Shown here: positions 30,353 through 42,090 of the stretch, in pieces | How positions within the stretch are numbered: the stretch's first letter is position 1 | Layout of the letters: each line of letters opens with the position of its first letter | Assembly: GCF_018342065.1 (NCBI RefSeq) | Contig: NZ_JAFDOE010000003.1 | Coordinates: 186,001-250,000, forward strand | DNA from: Citrobacter sp. FP75 | GTDB taxonomy: Bacteria; Pseudomonadota; Gammaproteobacteria; Enterobacterales; Enterobacteriaceae | Length of the DNA: 64,000 nucleotides | Direction: 5' to 3' | Translations under genes and position numbers: made by a program | Notes under the pieces: generated by a model | What the model saw: only the letters and a program-made list of their open reading frames with translations | Databases searched by the model: none | What the model was told of the DNA's origin: nothing

Positions 30353-31351
30353 TTATTTCGAACAACCCAGGATGGCGTCAATCTCTGCACACTCCTCTGC
30401 AGAGAAATAACGGTTTGCCAGCATGCCGACAGCATCTTCAATTTGCGCCGTTTTACTGGCACCAATAAGCACTGAGGTGACTTTGTCTTCCCGCAGAACC
30501 CAGGCCAGGGCCATTTGGGAGAGCTTCTGCCCCCGACGCTCAGCCAGCGCGTTCAGTTGGCGGACTTTTTCCAGTTTTTCTGGCGTGATCTGATCCGGAT
30601 TCAGAAAGCGACTGCCGCTTGCCGCACGGGAATCCGCCGGGATCCCGTTCAGGTAGCGGTCGGTTAACTGCCCGCCTGCCAGCGGTGAGAAAGCAATACT
30701 TCCCACGCCTTTCTCCTGCAGCAGCGACAATAATCCCCCTTCCACCCAACGTTCAAACATGGAATATTTCGGCTGGTGGATCAGGCATGGGGTGTCTAAG
30801 TCGTCGAGGATCTCAATCGCCTGTCTGGCAAGGTCGGCGGGATAGTTAGACAGCCCGACATACAACGCTTTACCCTGGCGAACAATATGATCCAGCGCCT
30901 TCATGGTTTCTCTGAGCGGCGTTTGTGGGTCAGGGCGATGGTGGTAGAAGATATCGACGTATTCCAGCCCCATGCGTTTGAGGCTTTGGTCGAGGCTGGC
31001 AACCAGGTATTTACGCGAACCCCAGTCACCGTAGGGACCGTCCCACATAGTGTATCCCGCCTTGGTCGAGATAATGAGCTCATCCCGCCACGGTAAAAAA
31101 TCTTCCTGTAAAATACGGCCGAAATTACGCTCGGCTGAGCCCGGCGGAGGGCCATAGTTGTTGGCGAGATCAAAATGGGTGATCCCCAGATCGAAAGCAC
31201 GCTGTAGCAGGTTTCGACTGTTCTCCACCTGCGTGGTGTCGCCAAAATTGTGCCATAAACCTAGAGAGATAACCGGTAGCTTTAACCCGCTCTGACCGCA
31301 GCGGCGGTACTCCATTGTCTGATAGCGATTTTCATCAGCCTGATAAACCAT
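30353..31351 (-). CDS. Aldo-keto reductase, YghZ/Gpr-like
   Basis: A 332-residue AKR-family NADPH-dependent reductase (TIM barrel). Motifs: FDLANNYGPPPGSAE with Asp and Tyr of the catalytic tetrad, STKAGY with Lys, and YHHRPDP with His. The C-terminal cofactor motif is SVLIGASKTAQIEDAV. It resembles E. coli YghZ, which reduces methylglyoxal and related aldehydes; the actual substrate is not fixed by sequence. Salmonella has a similar gene at this place. Divergent from ipdC; its promoter carries a perfect inverted repeat. Confidence 0.85.
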   Translation of the reverse strand: MVYQADENRYQTMEYRRCGQSGLKLPVISLGLWHNFGDTTQVENSRNLLQRAFDLGITHFDLANNYGPPPGSAERNFGRILQEDFLPWRDELIISTKAGYTMWDGPYGDWGSRKYLVASLDQSLKRMGLEYVDIFYHHRPDPQTPLRETMKALDHIVRQGKALYVGLSNYPADLARQAIEILDDLDTPCLIHQPKYSMFERWVEGGLLSLLQEKGVGSIAFSPLAGGQLTDRYLNGIPADSRAASGSRFLNPDQITPEKLEKVRQLNALAERRGQKLSQMALAWVLREDKVTSVLIGASKTAQIEDAVGMLANRYFSAEECAEIDAILGCSK

Positions 31352-31380
31352 GTGACCCCCTTTCGGATAACGTGAGGATT

Positions 31381-31413
31381 TCAGTGTATACGGTTACACT
31401 GAGCAGACTTCAA
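31381..31413 (-). promoter_or_regulatory. Aldo-keto reductase promoter with operator-like palindrome
   Basis: Minus strand: -35 TTGAAG (31413-31408), 17-bp spacer, -10 TATACA (31390-31385). A perfect inverted repeat, TCAGTGTA (31381-31388) and TACACTGA (31395-31402), covers the -10 and half of the spacer. This is the classical position for a repressor or a MerR-type activator. The regulator is not identified. Confidence 0.6.
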
Positions 31414-31416
31414 TGA

Positions 31417-33186
<1,770 letters not shown>

Positions 33187-34422
33187 TTATTGATCAGGGC
33201 GGTTGGCGATCATCATTGGTTTACCTGCCAACAGCAGCCAGGCGGGAAGCATGACAATGCACAGCAGAGGCAGCAGGGTGGTGTCGGGGACCACCACTGC
33301 CGCCATGAACAGGCTCAGCCAGGCATCGCGTGTGACGACTAGTACCAGCCCGAGAATGGCGCAGGAGACGGTGATCGCCGCCGGAACGGTTTCCACATGA
33401 GCGTGTAGCATCAGCCCCAGCGCCACGCCAACGAATACCGCCGGGAAAATGCGTCCCCCGCGAAAACCACTGGCGGCGGCAACCACTAACGCCGCCAGTT
33501 TAATCACCGCGAGCATGAAATAATCCGACGCGCCCAGCGTCTGGCTAAACACCATTTGCTGCATTTCATCCAGCCCCTTAAACAGGGTTAGCGGTCCCCC
33601 AATGATGCCCAGAATGCCGAGAACAAAGCCGCCAGCGCCGAGAATCAGCACCGGGTGTTTCAGGCGATGCATCAACTGGTGTAAGCGTGGTAAACACCAG
33701 ACGGCTACCATGCCCGCTGCAATCGCAATGGCCGCGACAATGGCACCGCTAAAAATATCGGTCAGACGCATCTGTGAATAGTGTTCGATAGGCAACGAAA
33801 AGTGCGGATGAAAGAACAGACTGGTGGTCAATGAACCCGCGGCCGCCGCCATTAACGGCGCAAATAAACGATCCCACAAAGGAACATCGTTGGAGCCATT
33901 CAGCGTTTGTGAAAACACCAGCGCGGCGGCAACGGGGGTACCAAATAGCGCTCCGATAGTGCCGGCGGAGGCGAGGATGGTCCAGTCCAGCTTAGCAATA
34001 CGGGGAAACATACGGCTACCAATCGCTACAGCCAGTGCGATATTCACGGTCATAATGGGGTGTTCTGGGCCCAAACTGACGCCGCCCGCCAGACCGAGGA
34101 TCAGCGCGGCCAGCAGGCCGGGGATCGCCGACGTTGGGATCGGCATACCGATTAACGGTTCGCAGGCCGGATCCGGGCCTGCATGATCACGGCTGTAGCG
34201 GATAACCAGCCCAACCATTAGACCGGTTAGCGTCAGCATACCGATAATCCAGAATGGGGAGTCGTGGGCAATACCGATGCTGCCGGGCAGTCGCTCCCAC
34301 AAAAATTGCTGTAAGACAGCCGCTACTTTCATGACGACGATCAGCACCAGGCTTGAGGCGACGCCAATGATCAGGGCGGGAGTGGATAATAACAGCATCG
34401 TTCTGGCTCGCGGATGGAGCAT
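33187..34422 (-). CDS. yfeO: ClC-type ion channel/antiporter protein YfeO
   Basis: A 411-residue inner-membrane protein of the chloride channel (ClC) family with about ten hydrophobic segments. The usual selectivity motif GREGP is changed to GPEHP ([11 protein letters not shown]), keeping the gating-type Glu. [13 protein letters not shown] is also present. The ion carried is unknown. Convergent and directly abutting ipdC; divergent from glk. Confidence 0.88.
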   Translation of the reverse strand: MLHPRARTMLLLSTPALIIGVASSLVLIVVMKVAAVLQQFLWERLPGSIGIAHDSPFWIIGMLTLTGLMVGLVIRYSRDHAGPDPACEPLIGMPIPTSAIPGLLAALILGLAGGVSLGPEHPIMTVNIALAVAIGSRMFPRIAKLDWTILASAGTIGALFGTPVAAALVFSQTLNGSNDVPLWDRLFAPLMAAAAGSLTTSLFFHPHFSLPIEHYSQMRLTDIFSGAIVAAIAIAAGMVAVWCLPRLHQLMHRLKHPVLILGAGGFVLGILGIIGGPLTLFKGLDEMQQMVFSQTLGASDYFMLAVIKLAALVVAAASGFRGGRIFPAVFVGVALGLMLHAHVETVPAAITVSCAILGLVLVVTRDAWLSLFMAAVVVPDTTLLPLLCIVMLPAWLLLAGKPMMIANRPDQ

Positions 34423-34494
34423 TTGCTATTCCCTCAAATAGAGTCATAGACATAGTTTGCACAGCCTGCCCAATGGCATCGCTGCAAATGGTGC

Positions 34495-34506
34495 TGAAAC
34501 GATAAA
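34495..34506. promoter_or_regulatory. Cra-like site upstream of glk
   Basis: TGAAACGATAAA resembles the Cra (FruR) consensus TGAAWCGWTTHA with one mismatch, in the yfeO-glk gap. E. coli glk is repressed by Cra. Weak evidence on its own. Confidence 0.4.
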
Positions 34507-34626
34507 GTAATTCTGTGATCTGGGTCGATATTCCACCGGCATCAGCCTTCAGAACATTGTTGTTATGCCCCCATGAATTTACAGTGTGGCAAAGATTTAT
34601 TCTGACTTTAGCGGAGCAGTGAAAGA

Positions 34627-35592
34627 ATGACAAAATATGCTTTAGTAGGTGATGTTGGCGGCACCAACGCGCGTCTTGCTCTGTGCGATATTGCCAGCGG
34701 TGAGATCTCGCAGGCAAAAACCTATTCCGGGCTGGATTACCCAAGCCTGGAAGCCGTGGTTCGCGTGTACCTGGACGAGCATAGCGTCAGCGTTGAGGAT
34801 GGATGCATTGCGATCGCCTGTCCCATTACCGGCGACTGGGTGGCCATGACTAACCATACCTGGGCGTTCTCTATTGCTGAAATGAAAAAGAATCTTGGCT
34901 TCAGCCATCTGGAAATCATCAACGATTTCACCGCCGTGTCGATGGCGATCCCGATGCTGAAAAAAGAGCATCTGATTCAGTTTGGTGGCACACAACCGGT
35001 AGAAGGTAAACCTATCGCGGTATACGGTGCGGGAACCGGCTTGGGCGTGGCGCATCTGGTGCATGTCGATAAGCGTTGGGTGAGCCTGCCGGGAGAGGGC
35101 GGTCACGTGGATTTTGCGCCTAACAGCGAAGAAGAGGCGATTATCCTTGAAGTTCTGCGTGCTGAAATTGGCCATGTTTCCGCGGAACGCGTGCTGTCCG
35201 GACCGGGGCTGGTGAACCTGTACCGCGCAATTGTGAAATCAGACGGACGCCTGCCGGAAAACCTGCAGCCGAAGGATATCACCGAACGCGCGCTGGCCGA
35301 CTCGTGCACTGACTGTCGTCGGGCACTATCGCTGTTTTGCGTCATCATGGGGCGTTTTGGTGGCGACCTGGCATTAACGCTGGGGACGTTTGGCGGGGTT
35401 TACATTGCCGGTGGTATCGTGCCGCGCTTCCTCGAGTTCTTTAAAGCCTCGGGTTTTCGCGGTGGCTTTGAAGATAAAGGGCGTTTTAAAGCCTACGTGC
35501 AGGATATTCCGGTATATTTGATTGTGCATGATAACCCAGGCCTGCTGGGCTCCGGTGCGCATCTGCGCCAGACGCTGGGGCATATTCTGTAG
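34627..35592 (+). CDS. glk: Glucokinase
   Basis: A 321-residue cytosolic glucokinase that makes glucose-6-phosphate from glucose and ATP, used for glucose not brought in by the PTS (for example from disaccharides). Motifs [13 protein letters not shown] (ATP), [16 protein letters not shown] and [10 protein letters not shown] are intact. Sequence follows E. coli Glk closely and length is the same. It stands upstream of the fry operon with a terminator between. Confidence 0.97.
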   Translation: MTKYALVGDVGGTNARLALCDIASGEISQAKTYSGLDYPSLEAVVRVYLDEHSVSVEDGCIAIACPITGDWVAMTNHTWAFSIAEMKKNLGFSHLEIINDFTAVSMAIPMLKKEHLIQFGGTQPVEGKPIAVYGAGTGLGVAHLVHVDKRWVSLPGEGGHVDFAPNSEEEAIILEVLRAEIGHVSAERVLSGPGLVNLYRAIVKSDGRLPENLQPKDITERALADSCTDCRRALSLFCVIMGRFGGDLALTLGTFGGVYIAGGIVPRFLEFFKASGFRGGFEDKGRFKAYVQDIPVYLIVHDNPGLLGSGAHLRQTLGHIL

Positions 35593-35612
35593 TTATTTCG
35601 CAAAAAGCCTGT

Positions 35613-35641
35613 AAAACCGCGTCATTCACGCGGTTTTTTTT
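35613..35641 (+). terminator. glk terminator
   Basis: AAAACCGCGT (35613-35622), loop CATTC, ACGCGGTTTT (35628-35637), followed by more T. Confidence 0.92.
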
Positions 35642-35783
35642 CGTCTGCTATTTCCCTTTCCGACACGCGTCACATTTCTGTATTGCGGAATTATTTGTCC
35701 AGTAAAAGCATTATTCATCGGGTAACGATCGTGACTTTCCTGCCGCCATAATTTCACTCGTTAACTATTACGAGGAAATGATA

Positions 35784-36110
35784 ATGACCAAAAAACTGAT
35801 TGCAGTTTGTGCATGCCCGATGGGGCTGGCTCACACCTTTATGGCGGCCCAGGCGCTGGAAGAGGCGGCGGTTGAGGCTGGATACGAAGTGAAAATTGAA
35901 ACCCAGGGAGCGGACGGTATCCAAAATCGTTTGACGCCGCAGGACATCGCGGAGGCGACGTTAATCATCCATTCTGTCGCCGTCACCCCGGAAGATAACG
36001 AGCGTTTTGAAACGCGCGATGTGTACGAAATTACGTTACAGGATGCGATAAAAAACGCGGCTGGCATCATTAAAGAGATCGAAGAGATGGTTGCCGCAGA
36101 ACAACAATAA
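35784..36110 (+). CDS. fryB: Fructose-like PTS enzyme IIB FryB
   Basis: A 108-residue fructose-family EIIB. The phosphocysteine is Cys11 (CACPMGLAHTFMA). It passes phosphate from the EIIA domain of FryA to the sugar bound by FryC. I chose ATG 35784, eight bases after GAGG; an ATG at 35778 is too close to that site. First gene of fryBC-ypdFE-fryA, 185 bp after glk. The sugar is unknown. Confidence 0.93.
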   Translation: MTKKLIAVCACPMGLAHTFMAAQALEEAAVEAGYEVKIETQGADGIQNRLTPQDIAEATLIIHSVAVTPEDNERFETRDVYEITLQDAIKNAAGIIKEIEEMVAAEQQ

Positions 36111-36130
36111 TTGTCTACAGGGAAACACGT

Positions 36131-37378
36131 ATGGCCATTAAAAAACGCAGTGCAACCGTTGTGCCTGGCGCATCTGGTGCGGCAGCGGCAATAAAAAATC
36201 CCCAGGCCACCCGCAATAGCTTTTGGGGCGAACTCCCGCAGCATGTGATGTCGGGCATTTCGCGTATGGTACCGACGTTAATCATGGGCGGGGTCATCCT
36301 CGCCTTCTCGCAGCTGATCGCTTATAGCTGGCTCGATATTCCTGCTGACACCGGCATTATGGATGCGCTGAATAGCGGAAAATTCACCGGTTTTGATCTC
36401 TCACTACTGAAGTTTGCCTGGCTGTCGCAATCCTTTGGCGGCGTGCTGTTTGGTTTTGCGATTCCGATGTTTGCCGCGTTCGTCGCTAACTCTATTGGCG
36501 GCAAACTGGCGTTTCCGGCCGGGTTTATCGGTGGGCTGATGTCTACCCAGCCAACCCAGATACTGAACTTTGACCCGGCCACCCTGCAATGGGCGACCAG
36601 CGCTCCCGTACCGTCGACCTTTATTGGTGCGCTGATTATCTCGATTGTCGCCGGGTATCTGGTGAAGTGGATGAACCAAAAAATCCAGCTCCCCGATTTC
36701 CTGCTGGCGTTCAAAACCACTTTTTTACTGCCCATTCTTTCCGCCATTTTCGTCATGCTGGCGATGTATTACGTGATAACCCCGTTTGGCGGCTGGATCA
36801 ACGGCGGCATTCGAACCCTGCTGACGGCAGCGGGAGAAAAAGGCACGCTGATGTATGCCATGGGGATCGCTGCGGCAACGGCGATTGATCTTGGTGGCCC
36901 TATTAATAAGGCCGCTGGATTTGTTGCCTTCAGCTTTACCACCGACCATGTTCTGCCGGTGACGGCGCGCTCTATTGCGATTGTCATCCCGCCGATTGGC
37001 CTCGGTCTGGCAACGCTCATTGACCGTCGCTTAACCGGTCAGCGCCTGTTCAGCGCCCAGCTTTACCCGCAGGGAAAAACGGCGATGTTTCTTGCGTTTA
37101 TGGGCATCAGTGAAGGGGCAATCCCGTTTGCGCTGGAAAGTCCCATTACGGCAATTCCTTCCTACATGGTTGGCGCCATTGTGGGATCGACAGCTGCCGT
37201 CTGGCTGGGTGCGGTGCAGTGGTTTCCTGAGTCGGCGATATGGGCATGGCCGCTGGTCACCAACCTTGGTGTTTATATGGCGGGGATCTTGTTAGGTGCG
37301 GTGATTACGTCACTGATGGTGGTGTTCCTTCGCCACAGGATGTATCGCAAAGGCAAACTGCTGATTGAAAGCCTCTGA
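36131..37378 (+). CDS. fryC: Fructose-like PTS enzyme IIC FryC
   Basis: A 415-residue membrane permease of the fructose PTS family with about nine or ten transmembrane helices. It translocates and phosphorylates an unknown hexose-like substrate. The family motif [12 protein letters not shown] is present near residue 320. N-terminal 35 residues are basic and cytoplasmic. It stands alone as IIC; IIB and IIA are on separate polypeptides. Spacing to ypdF is 17 bases. Confidence 0.94.
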   Translation: MAIKKRSATVVPGASGAAAAIKNPQATRNSFWGELPQHVMSGISRMVPTLIMGGVILAFSQLIAYSWLDIPADTGIMDALNSGKFTGFDLSLLKFAWLSQSFGGVLFGFAIPMFAAFVANSIGGKLAFPAGFIGGLMSTQPTQILNFDPATLQWATSAPVPSTFIGALIISIVAGYLVKWMNQKIQLPDFLLAFKTTFLLPILSAIFVMLAMYYVITPFGGWINGGIRTLLTAAGEKGTLMYAMGIAAATAIDLGGPINKAAGFVAFSFTTDHVLPVTARSIAIVIPPIGLGLATLIDRRLTGQRLFSAQLYPQGKTAMFLAFMGISEGAIPFALESPITAIPSYMVGAIVGSTAAVWLGAVQWFPESAIWAWPLVTNLGVYMAGILLGAVITSLMVVFLRHRMYRKGKLLIESL

Positions 37379-37395
37379 GAATAAGGATTGTTACC

Positions 37396-38481
37396 ATGAG
37401 CTTACTTGCCTCACTGCGGGAATGGCTAACGGCGCAGCGCCTTGATGCGATGCTGCTTTCATCGCGGCAGAACAAACAGCCGCATCTGGGGATCTCCAGC
37501 AGCTCCGGGTTTGTGTTTATTAGCCAGAACAGCGCGCATATCCTGGTCGATTCCCGTTACTACACGGATGTCGCAACGCGCACGCGTGGCTACCAGATCC
37601 ATCTACTCGATGGGACGCAGACGCTGTATTCGCGGGTGAATCGCATCATTGATGACGAAAAGCTGTCCACGGTGGGGTTCGAAGGCGAACAGGTGAGCTG
37701 GGACACGGTGAACACGTGGTCAGGCAAGCTGCGTGCCCGACTGGTGAGCGCCGTACCGGATGTGCTCCGACAGGTAAAAATGGCGCAGGAAATTACCTGT
37801 ATCCGCGAAGCCTGCCGGATTGCCGATCTCAGCGCTGAACACATTCGTCGTTTTATTCAGCCGGGGCTCAGTGAGCGAGACATTGCCGCCGAGCTGGAGT
37901 GGTTTATGCGCACGCTTGGCGCAGAAAAAGCGTCTTTTGACACCATTGTCGCCAGCGGCTGGCGCGGCGCGCTGCCGCACGGAAAAGCCAGCGACAAGCG
38001 TGTTGAGGCGGGCGAGTTCATCACGCTGGATTTTGGTGCGCAGTATCGGGGCTATTGTTCGGATATGACGCGAACGTTTCGCATCGCCGATGCAAACCAG
38101 CCAGCGGGAGAAAGTGCCCTGTTTTCTGTTTATCAGACTGTCCTGGCGGCGCAGCGTGCGGCGGTGGCGGCAATTCGCCCCGGCCGTCTTTGTCACGAGG
38201 TAGACGCTGCCGCGCGTCGGATAATCACCGACGCTGGTTATGGCGATAACTTTGGTCACAATACCGGACACGCGATTGGCATTGAAGTCCATGAAAATCC
38301 ACGATTCTCACCAACCGATATGACCGAACTGAAGGTAGGTATGTTGCTGACCGTCGAACCGGGGATATATCTGCCGGGGCAGGGAGGAGTGCGTATTGAG
38401 GACGTGGTGCTCGTCACGCCAGACGGTGGTGAAGTGCTCTACAGCATGCCGAAAACATTGCTACACACGGGAGAGGCGTAA
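37396..38481 (+). CDS. ypdF: Aminopeptidase YpdF (M24B, Xaa-Pro type)
   Basis: A 361-residue cytosolic metallopeptidase of the aminopeptidase P/prolidase family. The two-metal site residues appear in [19 protein letters not shown] (two Asp), [14 protein letters not shown] (His), LTVEPGIY (Glu) and GGVRIEDVV (Glu). E. coli YpdF removes N-terminal Met and Xaa from Xaa-Pro peptides. It lies within the fry operon and its stop overlaps the ypdE start by one base, which ties peptide trimming to the transporter. Confidence 0.94.
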   Translation: MSLLASLREWLTAQRLDAMLLSSRQNKQPHLGISSSSGFVFISQNSAHILVDSRYYTDVATRTRGYQIHLLDGTQTLYSRVNRIIDDEKLSTVGFEGEQVSWDTVNTWSGKLRARLVSAVPDVLRQVKMAQEITCIREACRIADLSAEHIRRFIQPGLSERDIAAELEWFMRTLGAEKASFDTIVASGWRGALPHGKASDKRVEAGEFITLDFGAQYRGYCSDMTRTFRIADANQPAGESALFSVYQTVLAAQRAAVAAIRPGRLCHEVDAAARRIITDAGYGDNFGHNTGHAIGIEVHENPRFSPTDMTELKVGMLLTVEPGIYLPGQGGVRIEDVVLVTPDGGEVLYSMPKTLLHTGEA

Positions 38482-39521
38482 TGGATTTATCGCTACTGAA
38501 GTCCCTGAGCGAGGCGGATGCGATCGCCGCTTCAGAACACGAGGTTCGCCAGATCTTACTGGAAGAGGCGGATCGTTTGCATAAAGAGGTGCGCTTCGAT
38601 GGTCTGGGATCGGTGCTGATCCGCCTGAATGAGTCGAACGGTCCAAAGGTGATGATCTGCGCCCATATGGATGAGGTGGGATTTATCGTGCGCAGCATTT
38701 CCAGCGAAGGAGCGATCGATGTGTTGCCGGTGGGCAATGTTCGCATGGCGGCCCGACAGTTGCAGCCGGTACGCATTACCACGCGGGAAGAGAGCAAAAT
38801 TCCCGGACTGCTTGACGGTGAGCGCAGCGGAAGTGACGTTAGCGCGTTGCGGGTAGATATTGGCGCACGTTCTTATGACGAGGTGATTCAGGCCGGTGTT
38901 CGTCCGGGCGATCGCGTCACCTTCGACACGACTTTTCAGGTCCTGCCACACCAGCGGGTGATGGGCAAAGCTTTTGACGACCGGCTCGGGTGCTATTTAC
39001 TAATAGCCCTTCTGCGCGAATGGCATCGTGCGGAACTGCCTTGCGAGGTCTGGCTGGTGGCCAGTTCCAGCGAAGAGGTCGGGCTGCGCGGAGGGCAAAC
39101 GGCAGCACGCGCGGTCGCACCGGATGTAGCGATTGTGCTGGATACAGCCTGCTGGGCAAAAAACTTTGACTATGGTGCAGCGAACCACCGACAGCTCGGT
39201 AAAGGCCCGATGCTGGTGCTGAGTGATAAGTCACTTATTGCGCCGCCAAAATTGACGGCATGGATCGAAAGCATTGCCGCTGAGGTGGGTATACCGCTAC
39301 AGCTCGATATGTTTAGTAACGGCGGCACCGACGGCGGGGCGGTACATCTCAGCGGTACGGGCATCCCGACGGTGGTGTTAGGCCCCGCCACCCGCTACGG
39401 GCACTGCGCGGCATCGATTGCTGATTGTTGCGACATCAGCCAGACACAACAGCTGCTGTCGGCTCTCATTTCACATCTTACGTGCGAAACCGTGGCTCAT
39501 CTGACGGATTTCAGGTGCTGA
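38481..39521 (+). CDS. ypdE: Aminopeptidase YpdE (M42)
   Basis: A 346-residue M42-family metalloaminopeptidase. Metal and catalytic motifs: [10 protein letters not shown] (His, Asp), [10 protein letters not shown] (Asp), [11 protein letters not shown] (two Glu), VLDTACWA, and GHCAAS (His). E. coli YpdE has broad aminopeptidase activity that stops before proline, complementing YpdF. Translated from TAATG shared with ypdF. The C-terminus is followed by fryA after 23 bases. Confidence 0.94.
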   Translation: MDLSLLKSLSEADAIAASEHEVRQILLEEADRLHKEVRFDGLGSVLIRLNESNGPKVMICAHMDEVGFIVRSISSEGAIDVLPVGNVRMAARQLQPVRITTREESKIPGLLDGERSGSDVSALRVDIGARSYDEVIQAGVRPGDRVTFDTTFQVLPHQRVMGKAFDDRLGCYLLIALLREWHRAELPCEVWLVASSSEEVGLRGGQTAARAVAPDVAIVLDTACWAKNFDYGAANHRQLGKGPMLVLSDKSLIAPPKLTAWIESIAAEVGIPLQLDMFSNGGTDGGAVHLSGTGIPTVVLGPATRYGHCAASIADCCDISQTQQLLSALISHLTCETVAHLTDFRC

Positions 39522-39544
39522 TTTCGCGCTAACCAGGAGTTGTT

Positions 39545-42040
39545 ATGCTTACGATTCAATTTCTTTGCCCGCTGCCTAATGGCCTGCATGCACGGCCTGC
39601 GTGGGAGCTGAAAGAACAGTGCAGCCAGTGGCAAAGTGAGGTGGTGTTTATCAATCATCGCCAGAACTCGCGGGCTGATGCGAAAAGCTCGCTGGCGCTG
39701 ATCGGCACCGGAACGCTGTTTAATGACAGCTGCAGTTTAATTATTACTGGTCGTGATGAAGAACAGGCCCGACGTGCTCTGGAAGCGTATATCCAGCACC
39801 GGTTTATTGATAGTGATAGCGTTCAGCCCACGCCTGCAGAGCTGGCGGCGCATCCGCTGCCGCGCTCGCTGATCCGTCTCAACCCGGATTTGCTGTATGG
39901 CAACGTGCTGGCAGGCGGCGTGGGATCAGGTCAGCTCACGCTTTGGCAGAGTGATAATCTGGAAAGCTATCGCGTTATTGCGGCAAGCGCGGAAGATAAC
40001 ACCCGGCTGGAACACAGCCTGGCAACGCTGGCTGAACAGCTTAACCAGCAGCTGCGTGAACGCGATGGTGAGAGTAAAACTATCCTGAGTGCACACTTGT
40101 CGCTGATTCAGGACGATGAGTTTGCGGGCAACATTCGCCGCTTAATGCTCGAGCAGCATCTGGGATTAGGTGCGGCGATTATCGCCAATATGGAACAAGT
40201 GTGTGAAAAACTGTCGGCTTCCGGTAGCGATTACCTGCGTGAGCGCGTTAGCGATATCCGTGATATCAGCGAGCAGTTGCTGCACATCACCTGGCCTGAA
40301 AGGCAAACGCGTAATGCGTTGGTGTTGGAAAAGCCGACCATTCTGGTTGCCGAAGACCTTACCCCTAGCCAGTTTTTGAGCCTCAATTTGCAGCATTTGT
40401 CCGGGATGATGCTCGAGAAAACCGGGCGCACTTCGCATACCTTGATCCTGGCCCGCGCATCGGCGATCCCGGTGCTAAGCGGCTTGCCGCTGGACGCCAT
40501 CAGTCGCTATGCCGGACAGCAGGCGGTGTTGGACGCCCGCAGCGGCGTGCTGGCGATTAGTCCAGATGACGCCGTGCGCGGATATTACAGCATTGCGCAA
40601 AAGCTGGCCGACGAATGCCAGCAGCGACAGGCGCTCGATGCCGCGCAGCCCGCTCTCACCAGAGATAGTCAGAGAATTGACGTTGCGGCAAACATTGGCA
40701 CCGCGCTGGAAGCCCCCGGTGCGTTTGCCAACGGCGCGGAAGGGATTGGTCTGTTCCGTACCGAAATGCTGTTTATGGACCGGGACAGCGCTCCCGACGA
40801 GCAAGAGCAGTTTGAAGCCTACCAGCAGGTGCTGCTGGCCGCTGGTGACAAACCGGTTATCTTTCGCACCATGGATATTGGTGGTGATAAAAATATCCCT
40901 TACCTCAATATTCCGCAGGAGGAGAATCCGTTCCTCGGCTATCGCGCGGTGCGTATTTATCCTGAATTTGCCGGGCTGTTTTGTACGCAACTACGCGCCA
41001 TTTTGCGCGCAGCAACCTTCGGTAACGCACAGCTGATGATCCCGATGGTACATAGCCTTGACCAAATTTTGTGGGTGAAAAGCGAACTGCAGAAGGCGAT
41101 AGCTGAACTGAAGGCGGACGGTTTACGCCATGCCTCAGCTATCCCACTGGGGATTATGGTTGAAGTGCCGTCGGTGTGTTACATCATCGACCACTTCTGC
41201 GACGAGGTGGATTTCTTCAGCATCGGTTCAAACGACATGACCCAGTACCTGTACGCGGTCGATCGCAATAACCCACGCGTTTCGCCGCTGTATAACCCGA
41301 TTACACCGTCGTTCTTGCGTATGCTGCAGCAGATTGCTCGGGTGGCGCACGATCGCGGTAAATGGGTGGGTATCTGCGGTGAACTGGGCGGAGAGAGTCG
41401 TTACCTGCCGCTACTGTTAGGTTTAGGACTCGACGAGTTAAGCATGAGCAGCCCACGCATTCCGGGATTGAAAAGCCAGCTTCGTCAACTGGATAGCCAG
41501 GCGTGTCGGGAACTCGCGTTACAAGCCTGTGAGTGTCGCAGCGCGCAGGAAATAGAAGCACTGTTGAACCAGTTTACACCGCCTAAAGATGTCCGTCCGT
41601 TGCTGGCGCTGGAGAATATCTTCGTTGGTGAGCCGCTTGCCAACAAAGAGCAGGCGATCCAGTTTCTGTGCGGCAATCTCGGCGTGAATGGGCGAACGGA
41701 GTATCCGTTTGAGCTGGAAGAGGATGTCTGGCAGCGAGAGGAAATCGTCACCACCGCCGTCGGTTTTGGCGTGGCCATCCCGCACACTAAATCTCAGTGG
41801 GTCCGCCACTCCAGCATCAGCATTGCCCGGCTTGCCGGACCGGTTGACTGGCAGTCAGAAATGGGCGAGGTTGAACTGGTCATTATGCTGACGCTGGGTG
41901 CCGATGAAGGCATTAACCATGTGAAGGTCTTCTCGCAGCTTGCGCGAAAGCTTGTGAACAAGCCATTCCGCCAGTCGTTATTTGCTGCACAAGACGCCGA
42001 AAGTATTCTGGCGCTGCTGGAGGCGGAATTGACGTTTTGA
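39545..42040 (+). CDS. fryA: Multiphosphoryl transfer protein FryA (HPr-EI-EIIA)
   Basis: An 831-residue three-domain PTS protein. Residues 1-90: HPr-like with His15 (NGLHARPAW). About 110-670: enzyme I with phospho-His298 (TGRTSHTLILARA), GSNDMTQYLYAVDRNN and GICGELGGE. From about 685: fructose-type EIIA with His747 (GVAIPHTKS). It can carry phosphate from PEP to FryB without ptsH/ptsI. SD AGGAG precedes the ATG. Last gene of the operon. The HPr domain has Ser at SSLALI rather than the usual Ser46 context, but the His is intact. Confidence 0.95.
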   Translation: MLTIQFLCPLPNGLHARPAWELKEQCSQWQSEVVFINHRQNSRADAKSSLALIGTGTLFNDSCSLIITGRDEEQARRALEAYIQHRFIDSDSVQPTPAELAAHPLPRSLIRLNPDLLYGNVLAGGVGSGQLTLWQSDNLESYRVIAASAEDNTRLEHSLATLAEQLNQQLRERDGESKTILSAHLSLIQDDEFAGNIRRLMLEQHLGLGAAIIANMEQVCEKLSASGSDYLRERVSDIRDISEQLLHITWPERQTRNALVLEKPTILVAEDLTPSQFLSLNLQHLSGMMLEKTGRTSHTLILARASAIPVLSGLPLDAISRYAGQQAVLDARSGVLAISPDDAVRGYYSIAQKLADECQQRQALDAAQPALTRDSQRIDVAANIGTALEAPGAFANGAEGIGLFRTEMLFMDRDSAPDEQEQFEAYQQVLLAAGDKPVIFRTMDIGGDKNIPYLNIPQEENPFLGYRAVRIYPEFAGLFCTQLRAILRAATFGNAQLMIPMVHSLDQILWVKSELQKAIAELKADGLRHASAIPLGIMVEVPSVCYIIDHFCDEVDFFSIGSNDMTQYLYAVDRNNPRVSPLYNPITPSFLRMLQQIARVAHDRGKWVGICGELGGESRYLPLLLGLGLDELSMSSPRIPGLKSQLRQLDSQACRELALQACECRSAQEIEALLNQFTPPKDVRPLLALENIFVGEPLANKEQAIQFLCGNLGVNGRTEYPFELEEDVWQREEIVTTAVGFGVAIPHTKSQWVRHSSISIARLAGPVDWQSEMGEVELVIMLTLGADEGINHVKVFSQLARKLVNKPFRQSLFAAQDAESILALLEAELTF

Positions 42041-42052
42041 GCCTGAGTGACA

Positions 42053-42090
42053 GGTCGGATAATGACGTATACGCGTCTTATCCGGTCTGG
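42053..42090. repeat. REP unit at the end of fryA
   Basis: GTCGGATAATGACG...CGTCTTATCCGGTC: an inverted repeat of the classical REP type (GGATAA / TTATCC). It runs into the 3' end of the next minus-strand gene and supplies its TAA stop codon. Confidence 0.75.

Noticed and set aside
31381-31402. TyrR box near ipdC
   Set aside because: The palindrome has TGTA and TACA only six bases apart; the TyrR box needs ten between these parts, and the repeat lies on the reductase promoter.
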